NCBI GenBank assembly: GCA_902776685.1
Contig: CACYRB010000010.1
Coordinates: 7,327 to 55,520 of the forward strand
Reading direction: 5' to 3'
DNA length: 48,194 nucleotides
Source of the DNA: an uncultured Prevotellaceae bacterium
GTDB taxonomy: Bacteria; Bacteroidota; Bacteroidia; Bacteroidales; Bacteroidaceae
Under the pieces are notes generated by a model. That model worked only from the letters and a program-made list of their open reading frames with translations, was not told where the DNA came from and did no database searches. The first letter of the stretch is position 1. Each line of letters starts with the position of its first letter. Positions 7,140-16,341 of this stretch are shown one piece after another. A program made the translations under genes and the position numbers.

Positions 7140-8012
7140 ATGGCATTGAAAATTGTAGTGCTGGCCAAGCAAGTGCCAGACACCCGCAACGTGGGCAAGG
7201 ATGCGATGACAGCCGAAGGTACCGTCAACCGCGCCGCTCTGCCCGCCATCTTCAACCCCGAAGATTTGAACGCCCTTGAGCAGGCTCTGCGTCTGAAGGA
7301 GCAGCACGAGGGTTCTACAGTAGGAATCCTGACGATGGGCCCTCCGCGTGCAGGTGAGATTATCCGCCAGGGACTTTATCGTGGTGCCGACACGGGCTGG
7401 TTGCTCACCGACCGCCTCTTCGCCGGTGCCGATACGCTGGCCACCTCGTATGCACTGGCTACGGCTATCAAGAAAATCGGCGATGTCGATATCGTCATTG
7501 GCGGTCGTCAGGCTATCGACGGCGACACCGCACAGGTAGGTCCGCAGGTGGCTCAGAAGCTGGGCTTGAATCAGGTGACCTATGCCGAGGAGATTCTCAA
7601 GGTGGAAGACGGGAAGGCTCTCATCCGCCGCGTCATCGACGGAGGCGTCGAGACCGTTGAGGCTCCGCTGCCCGTGGTCGTCACGGTCAACGGAAGTGCA
7701 GCCCCCTGCCGGCCCGAGAATGCAAAACTGGTGATGAAGTACAAGCGTGCTACCTGTCCGATGGAACGCCCGGCAGAAGGAACCGACTACGACTATCTCT
7801 ACGAGGAGCGCCCCTATCTGACGCTCAACCAGTGGTCGGTGGCCGATGTCGACGGCGACCCGCAGCAGTGCGGACTGGCAGGCTCGCCCACCAAGGTGAA
7901 AGCCGTGAAGAACATTGTGTTCCAGGCAAAGGAGTCGAAAACTTTGACGGCTTCCGATGCTGACGTAGAAGGAATGATCAAAGAATTATTGGAAGAAAAG
8001 ATTATTGGTTGA
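7140..8012 (+). CDS. etfB: Electron transfer flavoprotein, beta subunit
   Basis: The 290-residue ETF beta subunit (FixA/EtfB type) forms a heterodimer with EtfA that carries electrons between acyl-CoA dehydrogenase and other carriers. The start MALKIVVLAKQVPDT, the segment GILTMGPPRAGEIIRQGLYRGAD and the nucleotide-loop region IGGRQAIDGDTAQVGPQVA (about residues 120-139) are characteristic. It is first in an operon with etfA (7-base gap), a small membrane protein and an acyl-CoA dehydrogenase. A crotonyl- or butyryl-CoA type reaction fits the context but is inference. Confidence 0.95.
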   Translation: MALKIVVLAKQVPDTRNVGKDAMTAEGTVNRAALPAIFNPEDLNALEQALRLKEQHEGSTVGILTMGPPRAGEIIRQGLYRGADTGWLLTDRLFAGADTLATSYALATAIKKIGDVDIVIGGRQAIDGDTAQVGPQVAQKLGLNQVTYAEEILKVEDGKALIRRVIDGGVETVEAPLPVVVTVNGSAAPCRPENAKLVMKYKRATCPMERPAEGTDYDYLYEERPYLTLNQWSVADVDGDPQQCGLAGSPTKVKAVKNIVFQAKESKTLTASDADVEGMIKELLEEKIIG

Positions 8013-8019
8013 TTGAGAT

Positions 8020-9042
8020 ATGAATAATGTATTTGTTTATGTTGAGATAGAAGGTACTCACGTACAGGAAGTATCGCAGGAACTTCTGACCAAAGGTCGC
8101 AAGCTCGCCAATGAACTGGGTGTGGAACTGCACGCCGTTGTTGCCGGCACCGGCATCAAGGGAAAAGTGGAAGACCAGATTCTGCCCTATGGCGTCGACA
8201 AGTTGTTTGTCTTCGACGGCGAGGGACTCTTCCCCTACACGTCGGCTCCCCACACCGACATCCTGGTCAACCTCTTCAAAGAGGAGCAGCCGCAAATCTG
8301 CCTCATGGGTGCAACGGTCATCGGGCGCGACCTCGGTCCGCGTGTGTCGTCGTCGCTCACCTCAGGTCTGACGGCCGACTGCACCGAGCTGGAAATCGGT
8401 TCCTACGAGAACAAGAAAGAGGGTAAGGTCTACGAGAACCTGCTCTATCAGATTCGTCCTGCCTTCGGCGGCAACATCGTGGCTACGATTGTCAATCCCG
8501 ACCATCGTCCGCAGATGGCTACCGTGCGCAGCGGTGTGATGCAGAAAGCTGTCTACGAGGGCGACTGCCGCAAAGAGGTGGTCTATCCCGAGGTATCGAA
8601 ATATGTCAGCCCCGAAGCTTACGTCGTGAAGGTGCTCACCCACGAGGTGCAGGCCGCCAAGCACAACCTCAAGGGTGCGCCCATCGTTGTGGCCGGAGGC
8701 TATGGCGTAGGCTCGAAGGAAGGTTTCGACCAGCTGTTCCAGTTGGCTAAGGTGCTTCACGGCGAGGTGGGCGGAAGTCGCGCCGCCGTAGATGCCGGAT
8801 GGATCGACCATGACCGTCAGATTGGTCAGACCGGTGTCACCGTACACCCGAAGGTCTACATCGCCTGCGGCATCTCTGGTCAGATTCAGCACATCGCCGG
8901 TATGCAGGACTCTGGTATCATCATCAGCATCAACAGCGACCCCGATGCGCCTATCAACCGCATAGCTGACTATGTGATTGTGGGTACAGTTGAAGAGGTA
9001 GTACCGAAGCTGATTAAGTACTATAAGCAGAACTCGAAGTAA
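8020..9042 (+). CDS. etfA: Electron transfer flavoprotein, alpha subunit
   Basis: The 340-residue alpha subunit. The C-terminal FAD domain is intact: GGYGVGSKEGFDQ, GGSRAAVDAGWIDHDRQIGQTG, then YIACGISGQIQHIAGMQDSG and the NSDPDAPI end typical of EtfA. The N-terminal part binds the beta subunit. It lies in the etf operon with one base before the next gene. Confidence 0.96.
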   Translation: MNNVFVYVEIEGTHVQEVSQELLTKGRKLANELGVELHAVVAGTGIKGKVEDQILPYGVDKLFVFDGEGLFPYTSAPHTDILVNLFKEEQPQICLMGATVIGRDLGPRVSSSLTSGLTADCTELEIGSYENKKEGKVYENLLYQIRPAFGGNIVATIVNPDHRPQMATVRSGVMQKAVYEGDCRKEVVYPEVSKYVSPEAYVVKVLTHEVQAAKHNLKGAPIVVAGGYGVGSKEGFDQLFQLAKVLHGEVGGSRAAVDAGWIDHDRQIGQTGVTVHPKVYIACGISGQIQHIAGMQDSGIIISINSDPDAPINRIADYVIVGTVEEVVPKLIKYYKQNSK

Positions 9043-9043
9043 G

Positions 9044-9232
9044 ATGAAAGCATTAGAATATTTCCTTCTTTTTTGTGCTATTGTACTGCTTGCTGTATCC
9101 TATTACCTTAGTACGGAAGGCAATTTTAAAGTTGCTGCTTTAGTGAACTTCTGTGCTTTTATTTGTGGTACAGTAGCCGGCACAAGAATAGGAGGAAGAA
9201 TTTATAAGAAGAATCAAGAAAACAAAGAATAA
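9044..9232 (+). CDS. 62-residue membrane protein in etf operon
   Basis: Two hydrophobic segments (about residues 5-23 and 30-47) and a basic tail (RIGGRIYKKNQENKE). The ATG follows the etfA stop by one base and the stop is four bases before the acyl-CoA dehydrogenase ATG, so it is embedded in the operon. Its base composition is clearly more AT-rich than its neighbours. I do not recognise the family. A membrane anchor or partner for the ETF/dehydrogenase complex is a guess from position only. Confidence 0.75.
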   Translation: MKALEYFLLFCAIVLLAVSYYLSTEGNFKVAALVNFCAFICGTVAGTRIGGRIYKKNQENKE

Positions 9233-9236
9233 TATT

Positions 9237-11018
9237 ATGGCTAATTATTATAGCGATCATCCTGAGATCGGGTTCTACTTGAACCACCCCCTGATGGCTC
9301 GTATCGTTGAGCTGAAAGAAAAGGGTTTCGCCGACGCGAAAGAATTTGACTATGCACCTGTCGACCTGGGCGATGCCATCGAGAACTACAAGCAGATTCT
9401 CGACATCACTGGCGACGTGGCTGCCAACATCATCGCTCCCAACGCCGAGGACGTAGACCTCGAAGGTCCGCACCTCGAGAACGGACGCATGATTTACGCC
9501 TCGAAAACATTCGAGAACATCGATGCCACCCGCAAGGCCGGCCTCTGGGGCGTTTCGATGCCCCGCCGCTACGGCGGTTTGAACCTGCCCAATGCTGTGT
9601 TCTCCATGCTCAGCGAGGTCATCTCGGCTGCCGATGCCGGTTTCCAGAACATCTGGTCGTTGCAGTCGTGCATCGACACGCTCTACGAGTTTGGCAGCGA
9701 GGAGCAGCGCCAGAAGTACATCCCGCGTGTCTGCGCCGGCGAATCGATGTCGATGGACCTCACCGAGCCCGACGCCGGCAGCGATCTGCAGCGCGTCATG
9801 CTCAAGGCCACCTTCGACGAGAAAGAGAACTGTTGGCGACTGAACGGCGTGAAGCGCTTCATCACCAACGGCGACAGCGACATCCACCTCGTGCTTGCCC
9901 GTTCCGAGGAAGGCACGAAAGACGGCCGCGGACTGTCGATGTTCATCTACGACAAACGCAATGGCGGCGTCGACGTGCGACACATCGAGCACAAACTCGG
10001 CATCCACGGCTCGCCCACCTGCGAGCTGACCTACAAGAATGCCCGTGCCGAGCTCTGCGGCAGCACCCGCCTCGGACTCATCAAGTATGTCATGGCCCTG
10101 ATGAACGGTGCCCGCTTGGGCATCGCCGCTCAGTCGGTCGGTGTAGAGCAGGAAGCCTATAACGAGGCACTGGCCTACGCCAAGGAGCGTCAGCAGTTCG
10201 GTGAGAAAATCATCAACTTCCCCGCTGTCTATGATATGCTCTCGCGCATGAAGGCCAAGCTTGATGCCGGTCGTTCGCTGCTCTACGAGACAGCCGCCTA
10301 CGTCGACGTCTACAAGTGTCTGGAAGACATCGAGCGCGGTGGGCTACGGGGAGGCGAGCAAGGCTCGGGGGGCCGCAAGCTCACTCCCGAGGAGAAGCAG
10401 GAGATGAAGATGTATCAGCGTCTGGCCGATGCCTTCACCCCGCTGGCCAAGGGCATGAACTCAGAATATGCCAACCAGAATGCCTACGACGCCATTTCCG
10501 TACACGGCGGCTCGGGTTTCATCATGGAGTACAAGAGCCAGCGCCTCTTCCGCGACGCCCGCATCTTCTCCATCTACGAAGGCACAACCCAGCTGCAGGT
10601 CGTAGCGGCCATACGCTACATCTCCAACGGCACCATGCTCAACAACATCAAAGAGATGCTGGCTGAACTGAAGAACGCTCAACTCCCAACTCTCAACTCT
10701 CAACTTCTCGAGAGAATCGAGCGACTCATTCCCGTCTATGAGGAGGCACTCAACCATGCCAAGGGTCTCGACAACCAGGATGCCTTCGACTTCCTGGCCC
10801 GTCGACTCTACGACATCACCGCCGAGCTTGTCATGTCGCTCCTCATCATCCGCGACGCAGCGAAGGCACCTGAGCTGTTCTGCAAGTCGGCCAACGTCTA
10901 CGTGCGCATGGCAGAGGAAGACATCCTCGGCAAGGCAGCCTACATCAAGGCCTTCCGCGCCGAAGACCTCGAAAGCTTCCGTGCCGCCGAGCCCGAAACC
11001 GAAGAGGATGGCGAGTAG
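9237..11018 (+). CDS. Acyl-CoA dehydrogenase with C-terminal extension
   Basis: A 593-residue FAD enzyme of the acyl-CoA dehydrogenase superfamily, longer than the usual 380 residues because of an extra C-terminal helical domain as in DmdC-like members. The FAD region (DLTEPDAGSDLQ near residue 175) and the catalytic-base motif IYEGTTQLQ (Glu448) are present. Electrons would pass to the EtfAB encoded upstream. Two oddities: residues 368-379 (GGLRGGEQGSGG) look like an in-frame GC-rich insertion between DIER and RKLTPEE, and residues 481-490 are encoded by 7-bp tandem repeats. The substrate is not visible from sequence. Confidence 0.93.
   Translation: MANYYSDHPEIGFYLNHPLMARIVELKEKGFADAKEFDYAPVDLGDAIENYKQILDITGDVAANIIAPNAEDVDLEGPHLENGRMIYASKTFENIDATRKAGLWGVSMPRRYGGLNLPNAVFSMLSEVISAADAGFQNIWSLQSCIDTLYEFGSEEQRQKYIPRVCAGESMSMDLTEPDAGSDLQRVMLKATFDEKENCWRLNGVKRFITNGDSDIHLVLARSEEGTKDGRGLSMFIYDKRNGGVDVRHIEHKLGIHGSPTCELTYKNARAELCGSTRLGLIKYVMALMNGARLGIAAQSVGVEQEAYNEALAYAKERQQFGEKIINFPAVYDMLSRMKAKLDAGRSLLYETAAYVDVYKCLEDIERGGLRGGEQGSGGRKLTPEEKQEMKMYQRLADAFTPLAKGMNSEYANQNAYDAISVHGGSGFIMEYKSQRLFRDARIFSIYEGTTQLQVVAAIRYISNGTMLNNIKEMLAELKNAQLPTLNSQLLERIERLIPVYEEALNHAKGLDNQDAFDFLARRLYDITAELVMSLLIIRDAAKAPELFCKSANVYVRMAEEDILGKAAYIKAFRAEDLESFRAAEPETEEDGE
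10338..10373. repeat. In-frame GC-rich insertion in acyl-CoA dehydrogenase
   Basis: Thirty-six bases encode a Gly-rich tract (residues 368-379) in an otherwise conserved helical segment. From memory of Bacteroidetes relatives, ER and RKLTPEE are directly adjacent. The tract matches the style of the GC-rich insertions in the GH32 and acyltransferase-3 genes. Confidence 0.5.
10677..10704. repeat. 7-bp tandem repeat inside acyl-CoA dehydrogenase gene
   Basis: Four heptamers (GCTCAAC, TCCCAAC, TCTCAAC, TCTCAAC) encode residues AQLPTLNSQ. The repeat sits at the start of the C-terminal extension. Confidence 0.75.
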
Positions 11019-11035
11019 ATTAGCCCCATCCCACC

Positions 11036-11083
11036 AGAAAAGAAATCCGGCAAATCATTGTGATTTGCCGGATTTCTTTTTTA
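11036..11083 (+). terminator. Terminator of the etf operon
   Basis: A perfect 17-base stem (AGAAATCCGGCAAATCA and its complement) with a three-base loop TTG, followed by T residues, 22 bases after the dehydrogenase stop codon. Confidence 0.9.
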
Positions 11084-11143
11084 TGCTTTCTATGATGATG
11101 CAAAATAATTCCAGTTTAACAATGATAAATCAGAAATAAACAT

Positions 11144-11151
11144 TATCTTTG
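11144..11151 (+). promoter_or_regulatory. -7 element of the GntR/LacI-type regulator
   Basis: TATCTTTG, 29 bases before the ATG at 11181. Confidence 0.6.
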
Positions 11152-11180
11152 CAAGCAAGTAAACTTTAAACCATTTTTTG

Positions 11181-12281
11181 ATGAGCAAGAAGCATAACAG
11201 TAAATCGGTGCTGGCCCTTCTGAGGACGCGTCTGGCCAACGGCACTTACCGTGAGGGAACGCTGTTGCCGGCCGAGTCGGTGCTGGCACAGGAGTTTGGT
11301 GTGTCGCGCCCGACAGTCTCAAAAGTCTACGACGCATTAGTCGCAGAGGGGCTCGCCTATCGGAAGCGAGGCATCGGCACCGTCGCCAACCGGCCAGTAA
11401 TCAAGGAGTCGCCGCGTACCTTCGGACTCTTGCTGCCAGGTGCCGGCGAGTCGGAGATTTTTGCTGAAATCAACGACCGCATCCTTCGTCAGACCGACGC
11501 GCTGGGCATCAACTGCGAGTGCGAGGGTACAACGGCCAACAATGCCGAGACCAGGTGCATGCTGGCCGTCTCGGCATGTGAGAGCTACATTGCGAAAAAG
11601 GTCGATGGCATCTTCTTTGCACCCTTTGAGCGGGTGAAGAATGCGGCAGAGGTGAATAAAAATGTTTGCGAGCTTGTAAAGAATGCGGGCATCCCGATGG
11701 TGCTCATCGACAGGGATGTTGTACCACTTCCCGAGAGAAGTCAGTTCGACCTGGTCTGCCTTGACAATTTCATCGGTGGCACCGTGATGGCCCGCCAGAT
11801 GATTGATGCGGGATGTAAAAACATCTATTTCTTTTCCAATTCCTACTCAGCCTACTCGGTCGACATGCGGGCGAAGGCCGTGATGTTGGCGGTCATTGAG
11901 GAAGGTCTCGATTTCTTTGCTGAGAGCCACATCTGCGGCGATCCGAAAGACCTGAACGTGGTGCGGCAGATTCCCGTCATACGCCGGCAGACCGGCATCG
12001 TCTGTGCCAACGATGCCACGGCCGTCATCCTGATGTCGTCGCTGGCCGAGCTGGGCTATCGTTGCGGAACCGACTATCTGCTGAGCGGCTTTGATAATAT
12101 GAAATATTCCGATTACCTCTCAACGCCGCTGACCTCCTACAGTCAGCCCTGTGCTGAGATTGCCGACGTGAGTATCGAGCTGCTCCTGCGTCGGATGAAG
12201 GACAGCAACAGCCATGCGCTGACCATTCTGCTGGAGGGAAAACTCGTAGAACGTGCGTCCACAACATTTGCGCGGAACTAA
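11181..12281 (+). CDS. GntR-HTH regulator with LacI-type sensor domain
   Basis: A 366-residue transcription factor. An N-terminal GntR-type winged helix-turn-helix (about residues 7-72; LLPAESVLAQEFGVSRPTVS and GLAYRKRGIGTV) is joined to a periplasmic-binding-protein-like domain of the LacI/GalR kind (FGLLLPG to the C-terminus, with VCANDATAVILM and SGFDNMKYSDYL). Such GntR/LacI hybrids usually sense sugars in Bacteroidetes. The gene converges on the GH32 gene; two operator-like palindromes, one at the GH32 promoter and one at manA, make it the natural candidate regulator, but this is inference. A TTG one codon upstream is also in frame. Confidence 0.9.
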   Translation: MSKKHNSKSVLALLRTRLANGTYREGTLLPAESVLAQEFGVSRPTVSKVYDALVAEGLAYRKRGIGTVANRPVIKESPRTFGLLLPGAGESEIFAEINDRILRQTDALGINCECEGTTANNAETRCMLAVSACESYIAKKVDGIFFAPFERVKNAAEVNKNVCELVKNAGIPMVLIDRDVVPLPERSQFDLVCLDNFIGGTVMARQMIDAGCKNIYFFSNSYSAYSVDMRAKAVMLAVIEEGLDFFAESHICGDPKDLNVVRQIPVIRRQTGIVCANDATAVILMSSLAELGYRCGTDYLLSGFDNMKYSDYLSTPLTSYSQPCAEIADVSIELLLRRMKDSNSHALTILLEGKLVERASTTFARN

Positions 12282-12296
12282 TGACGGGCGTAAGAA

Positions 12297-12325
12297 TAGA
12301 GGCATCACATATCGTGGTGCCTCTA
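12297..12325. terminator. Possible hairpin after the regulator
   Basis: TAGAGGCATCAC and GTGGTGCCTCTA form a 12-base stem around ATATC, 15 bases past the stop. There is no clear T-run, so termination is uncertain. Confidence 0.45.
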
Positions 12326-12364
12326 CGCTAAACAAATCTCAAAGTAGTTTTATATAATAAATGC

Positions 12365-15300
12365 TCACTTAATCACGATTTTTTTCCCTTTGCTGATGTA
12401 AACGCCGGGGGGAAGCTCCCTCCCGACCTCCCCCCGAAGGGAAGGAGAGGCAAACTCGCTGTTCGATTGGTCCCCTCCCCTTTGGAGGGAGGTTTGGAGG
12501 GGGCCGTAGGCTCTTCCTTGAAGGTCGTAGACGGCAGGTCTCTCCCCCCCAGGGGGGAGTCGGAGAGGGGCCTCCCCAATGCCTGTGGGTTGTCCGTCGG
12601 ACAGCTTGAACTGGCAGGTGGTGAAGGGCGAGCCTATGCGCCGGCCGTCGACTGCCTGCACGCCGATGGTGTAGGTGCCGTCGGGCAGGGTGAACGTGGC
12701 TTGGGTTGCCGTGCCGCGATTGCCGGCCTCTTCCACCTTGCGCCGTCCCTGATGCTGCGGGTCGGTGTAGGCTCTGCAGTTGCCGAGCAGCCGGCCGTCA
12801 GCAGTCTTGATGTAGAGTTCGTAGGTGGTGTTCTTCGGAGCACCCTCGGCGGGTGTCCATGCAATGGTGATCTTCCCTTTTCCCATACTCTCGATGGCGA
12901 CGGCAGCAGGCGGAGCGGGCGGCAGCGTCGGCTGTTCGTCGCAGCCGGTGACGATGAAGCTGCGGCCGTTGCTGTAGTTATGGTCGACAAACTGTTGGTT
13001 GTCGCAGAAGCCGGTGGTGACGATGTCCTTCAATCCGTCGCCGTCCCAGTCGGTGATGACCGTTGCCGACTCAGAGCCTCCGCCGTAGACTGCACTGCGG
13101 GTGAATGTGCCCTGCTCTGAGTTGAGCCAGATGAATCCGGTCTGTTTGTTTTCATCGGGGCACCATCCCTGGTGCAGGATGTCAATCAATCCATCGCCGT
13201 TCCAGTCGTAGGCATTGGCCACGTTAGCCACCGAGTTCAGCCCGCGCACCTTCGTGCGGTCGAAGAGTTGTTCTGGGGCAGGTGTGAAGTGGCCTGTGCC
13301 GTCGTTCAGACAGATGAAGGTGTGTTCCCAATAGCCCTGGTCCTGGGTGTTGGTGTATTCGATGGCCTTGGGCGTTCCAGGAAAGAATCCGCCGTCGCCG
13401 CAGATGAAGATGTCGAGAAAACCGTCGCCTGTGAAGTCGGCCACAGCCATGCCGCCGTTATAGACCGACGGGTTTTGCAATCCCCAGTAGGAACGCTCGA
13501 ACCGACAGCCCGTGCCGTCGTTCAGATAGACCTCGGTGAAACGTTCCCAGTCGGCCCCGGTGTTCTGCCGATAGTCCCAATTGTTTGATGAGACGATGAA
13601 GTCGCAAAAGCCGTCGTTGTTGAAGTCGGCAGGTATGACAAATCCATCGGAAAACGACCGGCCACGCTGTTCGCTGCTTCCGCTGACGATGCCGTCGTCG
13701 AAGTAGATGGGCTTGAAGCTGACGTTTCCGTCGCTGATGCCTTGGTTCAGGAGCACCACGTTGTTCTCGGCGTAGCCAATGCCGACGATGTCGGGCAGTC
13801 CGTCGTTGTTGAAGTCGGCCACGGCTCCCGAACGAATGTTATAGATATAGGTAAATGGGTTGTTGAAGTTAGAAGGTTTGTCCGCTTCGGCATCGACAAT
13901 GGTAGCTTCGAGCTTCCGAAAGGTGCCGTCGCCGTTGCCCAGAAAGATGCCCTTGTCGGTGTTGTACCGGCCTGTGCGCGTCTCGCGGACCGTGGGCAAC
14001 GGGTTTTCAAAACAAACCACATCCATCGTGCCGTCGCCGTCGAAGTCGCAGATGCTGAGCGAGGGTCGCACGGCACAGTTAATAGGGTTTCCGATGTTGC
14101 TCCACTGCCCGTCGCCGTTGTTTCTCAGCAACCATTTCGGGCGCGACTGGCTGTAGCCTTGCTCGGCTGCGATGATGAGTTGCAGCGACTGGTCGTTCAT
14201 GAAGTCGGCTGCGGCGATGTTGCCATACTGTGTGCCATAGTCGTGAGTGGTGAGCAGGGCGTATGGCGCATCGGTCTCGTAGAGTCCGAGGTCGGCATTC
14301 GAGCCGCCCCAGTCGTTGTGCACATGCATGGCCAGCACATTCGCAGAGCCGTCGGTATGGATGAGCGCCATCTCTTCGGCCGTCAGCACATACTGTGCGC
14401 TGAGTGAGCCGTCGGGGTCGCCGTCGGGATAGGCCACCAGCAGGTGCCCGTTGAGATAGATTTCGCACGGGGCATCGTCGAAGCAACTCTTCACGGCAAT
14501 GCGCTTGTCGAGGGGCTTGTCGATGGTGAACGTGCGGCGCAGGTAGATATCGGCTGAGATGTCGTTATTGGCCCATGTGCCGGTGCCCATGGGGGCGGTC
14601 ATGTCTTTCCACTTGCGGTTGCCGGTGTTGGTCAGCTGGTAGTCGGTGTCGTACCAGTTGCGGCCGTCGGCATCGGCGGGCGGTGTGCCGAGCACGATGC
14701 CCGACTGTCCGCCGTGGGTGCTGCTCCACTGGCTATAGTTTATGCCGTCGTTGAACACCATGGCTTTCACCGGATAGGAATATTTGTCGATGAAGTAGGA
14801 GGGCAGGATGGTGCCCTCTTCAAACTCGGTGGCGGTGGGCACGAGCGTGCTCACCTGCACATTGCTGAAGCTGACGGTTCCTTTCTGTGCATAGAGCCAG
14901 AGGTAGCTGCCGTTCTGGTCGGGCAAGCGGTTGACGATGCACCGGCGATGGTCGACGTCGACGTCGATGATGTCGTCTTTCATGACGATGGTGACCGAGA
15001 TTTTCTTGTTCAGGTCGCCGACGTTGTCGATAGAGGCATCGTGAGCGAGCTTCACCTGGTTGCTCTTGGGCAGGAACGAGAGCACGTAGCCGTTGTTGCC
15101 GGTGTCGCCCGAGCGCAGCCGCAGACCATAGTCGGTGCAGTTGTCGTCGGGCTCAATGTCGAGCGTTATCTTGCAGTTGCGGGGCATGTCGGCCACATAG
15201 GCCCTCCCGCTGGCCGTGCCGGCTGCGATGACCGTAGAGGCACCGTCGGCTGTGGCACGTGCGACGGGTGTGATGGTGGCTGCCTGCGGCGCTTCGCTCT

Positions 15301-16297
15301 TGGGGATGACCTCTTCGGGAAACTTCGTGGCGAGGTCGCCGTCGGGCAGCTGGTAGGTCTCGCGCAGCACAACGCTGCCGCCAAACACCTCGCCGCCCGA
15401 GTCGCGCCCGTCGGACCGGCTGGCTATCCATCCGGCGACGATGCGTCGCCCACCGGTAAACTCAGCCGTCTTGGCCACGTTCACCCACTGCTCTTTCAGC
15501 GCCTGCGTGGCGGGCCACTCCCACGGGCCGTAGGGGCTCCGCGACTTCACATAGTAGGTGTCGAGACCTTGACCGAAGACGAGATAGTACCAGTCGTTCC
15601 AATGGAAATAGTCGGGACACTCGGGCACGGCGCCCAGTCCGTCGATGATGGTGCCGAGAACGGTCCAGTTACTGAGGTCGGCCGACGTCATGTGTACCAG
15701 ACAGCCGCGCGGACCGTCGCCCGACGTCTTCTCCGACGAGACGAAGAGGTGGAACACGCCGTCGTCGTCGATTGTCACCTTCGGGTCGCGGAAGTTGCGC
15801 TGGCTGTAGCCATCGGCCGAGATGAAGAAGGGGTTTGGCTGCTGCTTGGTGTAGTGCAGCGCGTCGGGCGAGATGGCGTAGCTGAGCCGCTCGCAGACGT
15901 TGCCGCCGTCGAGCAGTCGCGTGGCGTAGAAAGCATAGAACTTGTCGTCGTGAGCCACCACCGAGCCGGTGCAGATCGACTTCTCCCAGTCCTCGTCGAT
16001 GCCGATGGCGATGGGATGGTGCTGCCAGTGAATGAGGTCGGTCGTCGTGCTGACACACCACTTGTGGCCGCCCAGACCGCCGACTGCGCTGTGGTGGCCT
16101 TCGTCGAGCAGCCAATAGAGGTAATAGGTGCCGTCGTGGAAAAAGGGGATGCAGTCGCCCACGAAATATTTTCCGCCTACCGGAGTGAAATACTGCATCA
16201 GGTCGGGCTGTCGGTCGGGGTCGTATCCGCTTTCGGCCTTGGCCGCTGTCGTGGCGAGTAATGCCCCGCACATGATTAGTAAAATGTTTTTTTTCAT
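12365..16297 (-). CDS. Secreted GH32-like glycosidase with VCBS repeats
   Basis: A 1310-residue exported protein. After a signal peptide (MKKNILLIMCGALLATTAAKA) comes a five-bladed-propeller glycosidase region (about residues 30-340) with family-32-like FRDPKV and PECPDYF motifs, the latter carrying the probable acid/base Glu; the nucleophile is likely the Asp in VGDCIPF but this is less certain. A concanavalin-like segment follows, then a lectin-like region, then at least six VCBS/FG-GAP calcium-binding repeats (DFDGDGTMD, DFNNDGLPD, DFNNDGFCD, DFTGDGFLD, DWNGDGLID, DWDGDGLKD), a fibronectin-like domain and a C-terminal sorting-like tail. Fructan is the expected substrate class. The tail between YDLQGR and LPPGVYISKGKK is interrupted by GC-rich palindromic insertions. 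Confidence 0.88.
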   Translation of the reverse strand: MKKNILLIMCGALLATTAAKAESGYDPDRQPDLMQYFTPVGGKYFVGDCIPFFHDGTYYLYWLLDEGHHSAVGGLGGHKWCVSTTTDLIHWQHHPIAIGIDEDWEKSICTGSVVAHDDKFYAFYATRLLDGGNVCERLSYAISPDALHYTKQQPNPFFISADGYSQRNFRDPKVTIDDDGVFHLFVSSEKTSGDGPRGCLVHMTSADLSNWTVLGTIIDGLGAVPECPDYFHWNDWYYLVFGQGLDTYYVKSRSPYGPWEWPATQALKEQWVNVAKTAEFTGGRRIVAGWIASRSDGRDSGGEVFGGSVVLRETYQLPDGDLATKFPEEVIPKSEAPQAATITPVARATADGASTVIAAGTASGRAYVADMPRNCKITLDIEPDDNCTDYGLRLRSGDTGNNGYVLSFLPKSNQVKLAHDASIDNVGDLNKKISVTIVMKDDIIDVDVDHRRCIVNRLPDQNGSYLWLYAQKGTVSFSNVQVSTLVPTATEFEEGTILPSYFIDKYSYPVKAMVFNDGINYSQWSSTHGGQSGIVLGTPPADADGRNWYDTDYQLTNTGNRKWKDMTAPMGTGTWANNDISADIYLRRTFTIDKPLDKRIAVKSCFDDAPCEIYLNGHLLVAYPDGDPDGSLSAQYVLTAEEMALIHTDGSANVLAMHVHNDWGGSNADLGLYETDAPYALLTTHDYGTQYGNIAAADFMNDQSLQLIIAAEQGYSQSRPKWLLRNNGDGQWSNIGNPINCAVRPSLSICDFDGDGTMDVVCFENPLPTVRETRTGRYNTDKGIFLGNGDGTFRKLEATIVDAEADKPSNFNNPFTYIYNIRSGAVADFNNDGLPDIVGIGYAENNVVLLNQGISDGNVSFKPIYFDDGIVSGSSEQRGRSFSDGFVIPADFNNDGFCDFIVSSNNWDYRQNTGADWERFTEVYLNDGTGCRFERSYWGLQNPSVYNGGMAVADFTGDGFLDIFICGDGGFFPGTPKAIEYTNTQDQGYWEHTFICLNDGTGHFTPAPEQLFDRTKVRGLNSVANVANAYDWNGDGLIDILHQGWCPDENKQTGFIWLNSEQGTFTRSAVYGGGSESATVITDWDGDGLKDIVTTGFCDNQQFVDHNYSNGRSFIVTGCDEQPTLPPAPPAAVAIESMGKGKITIAWTPAEGAPKNTTYELYIKTADGRLLGNCRAYTDPQHQGRRKVEEAGNRGTATQATFTLPDGTYTIGVQAVDGRRIGSPFTTCQFKLSDGQPTGIGEAPLRLPPGGERPAVYDLQGRAYGPLQTSLQRGGDQSNSEFASPSLRGEVGRELPPGVYISKGKKIVIK
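12408..12582. repeat. GC-rich palindromic insertions in the GH32 C-terminus
   Basis: Two tracts are read as protein: 12408-12500 (CTCCCCTTTGGAGGGAGG and related runs) and 12535-12582 (CTCCCCCCCAGGGGGGAG palindrome). They encode low-complexity residues such as LQRGGDQSNS and EAPLRLPPGGERP around the sorting-like tail. Both keep the reading frame. Confidence 0.65.
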
Positions 16298-16341
16298 TTA
16301 TGATTAGACAATTTGACGATTTACATTTTATTATAGTTCCC

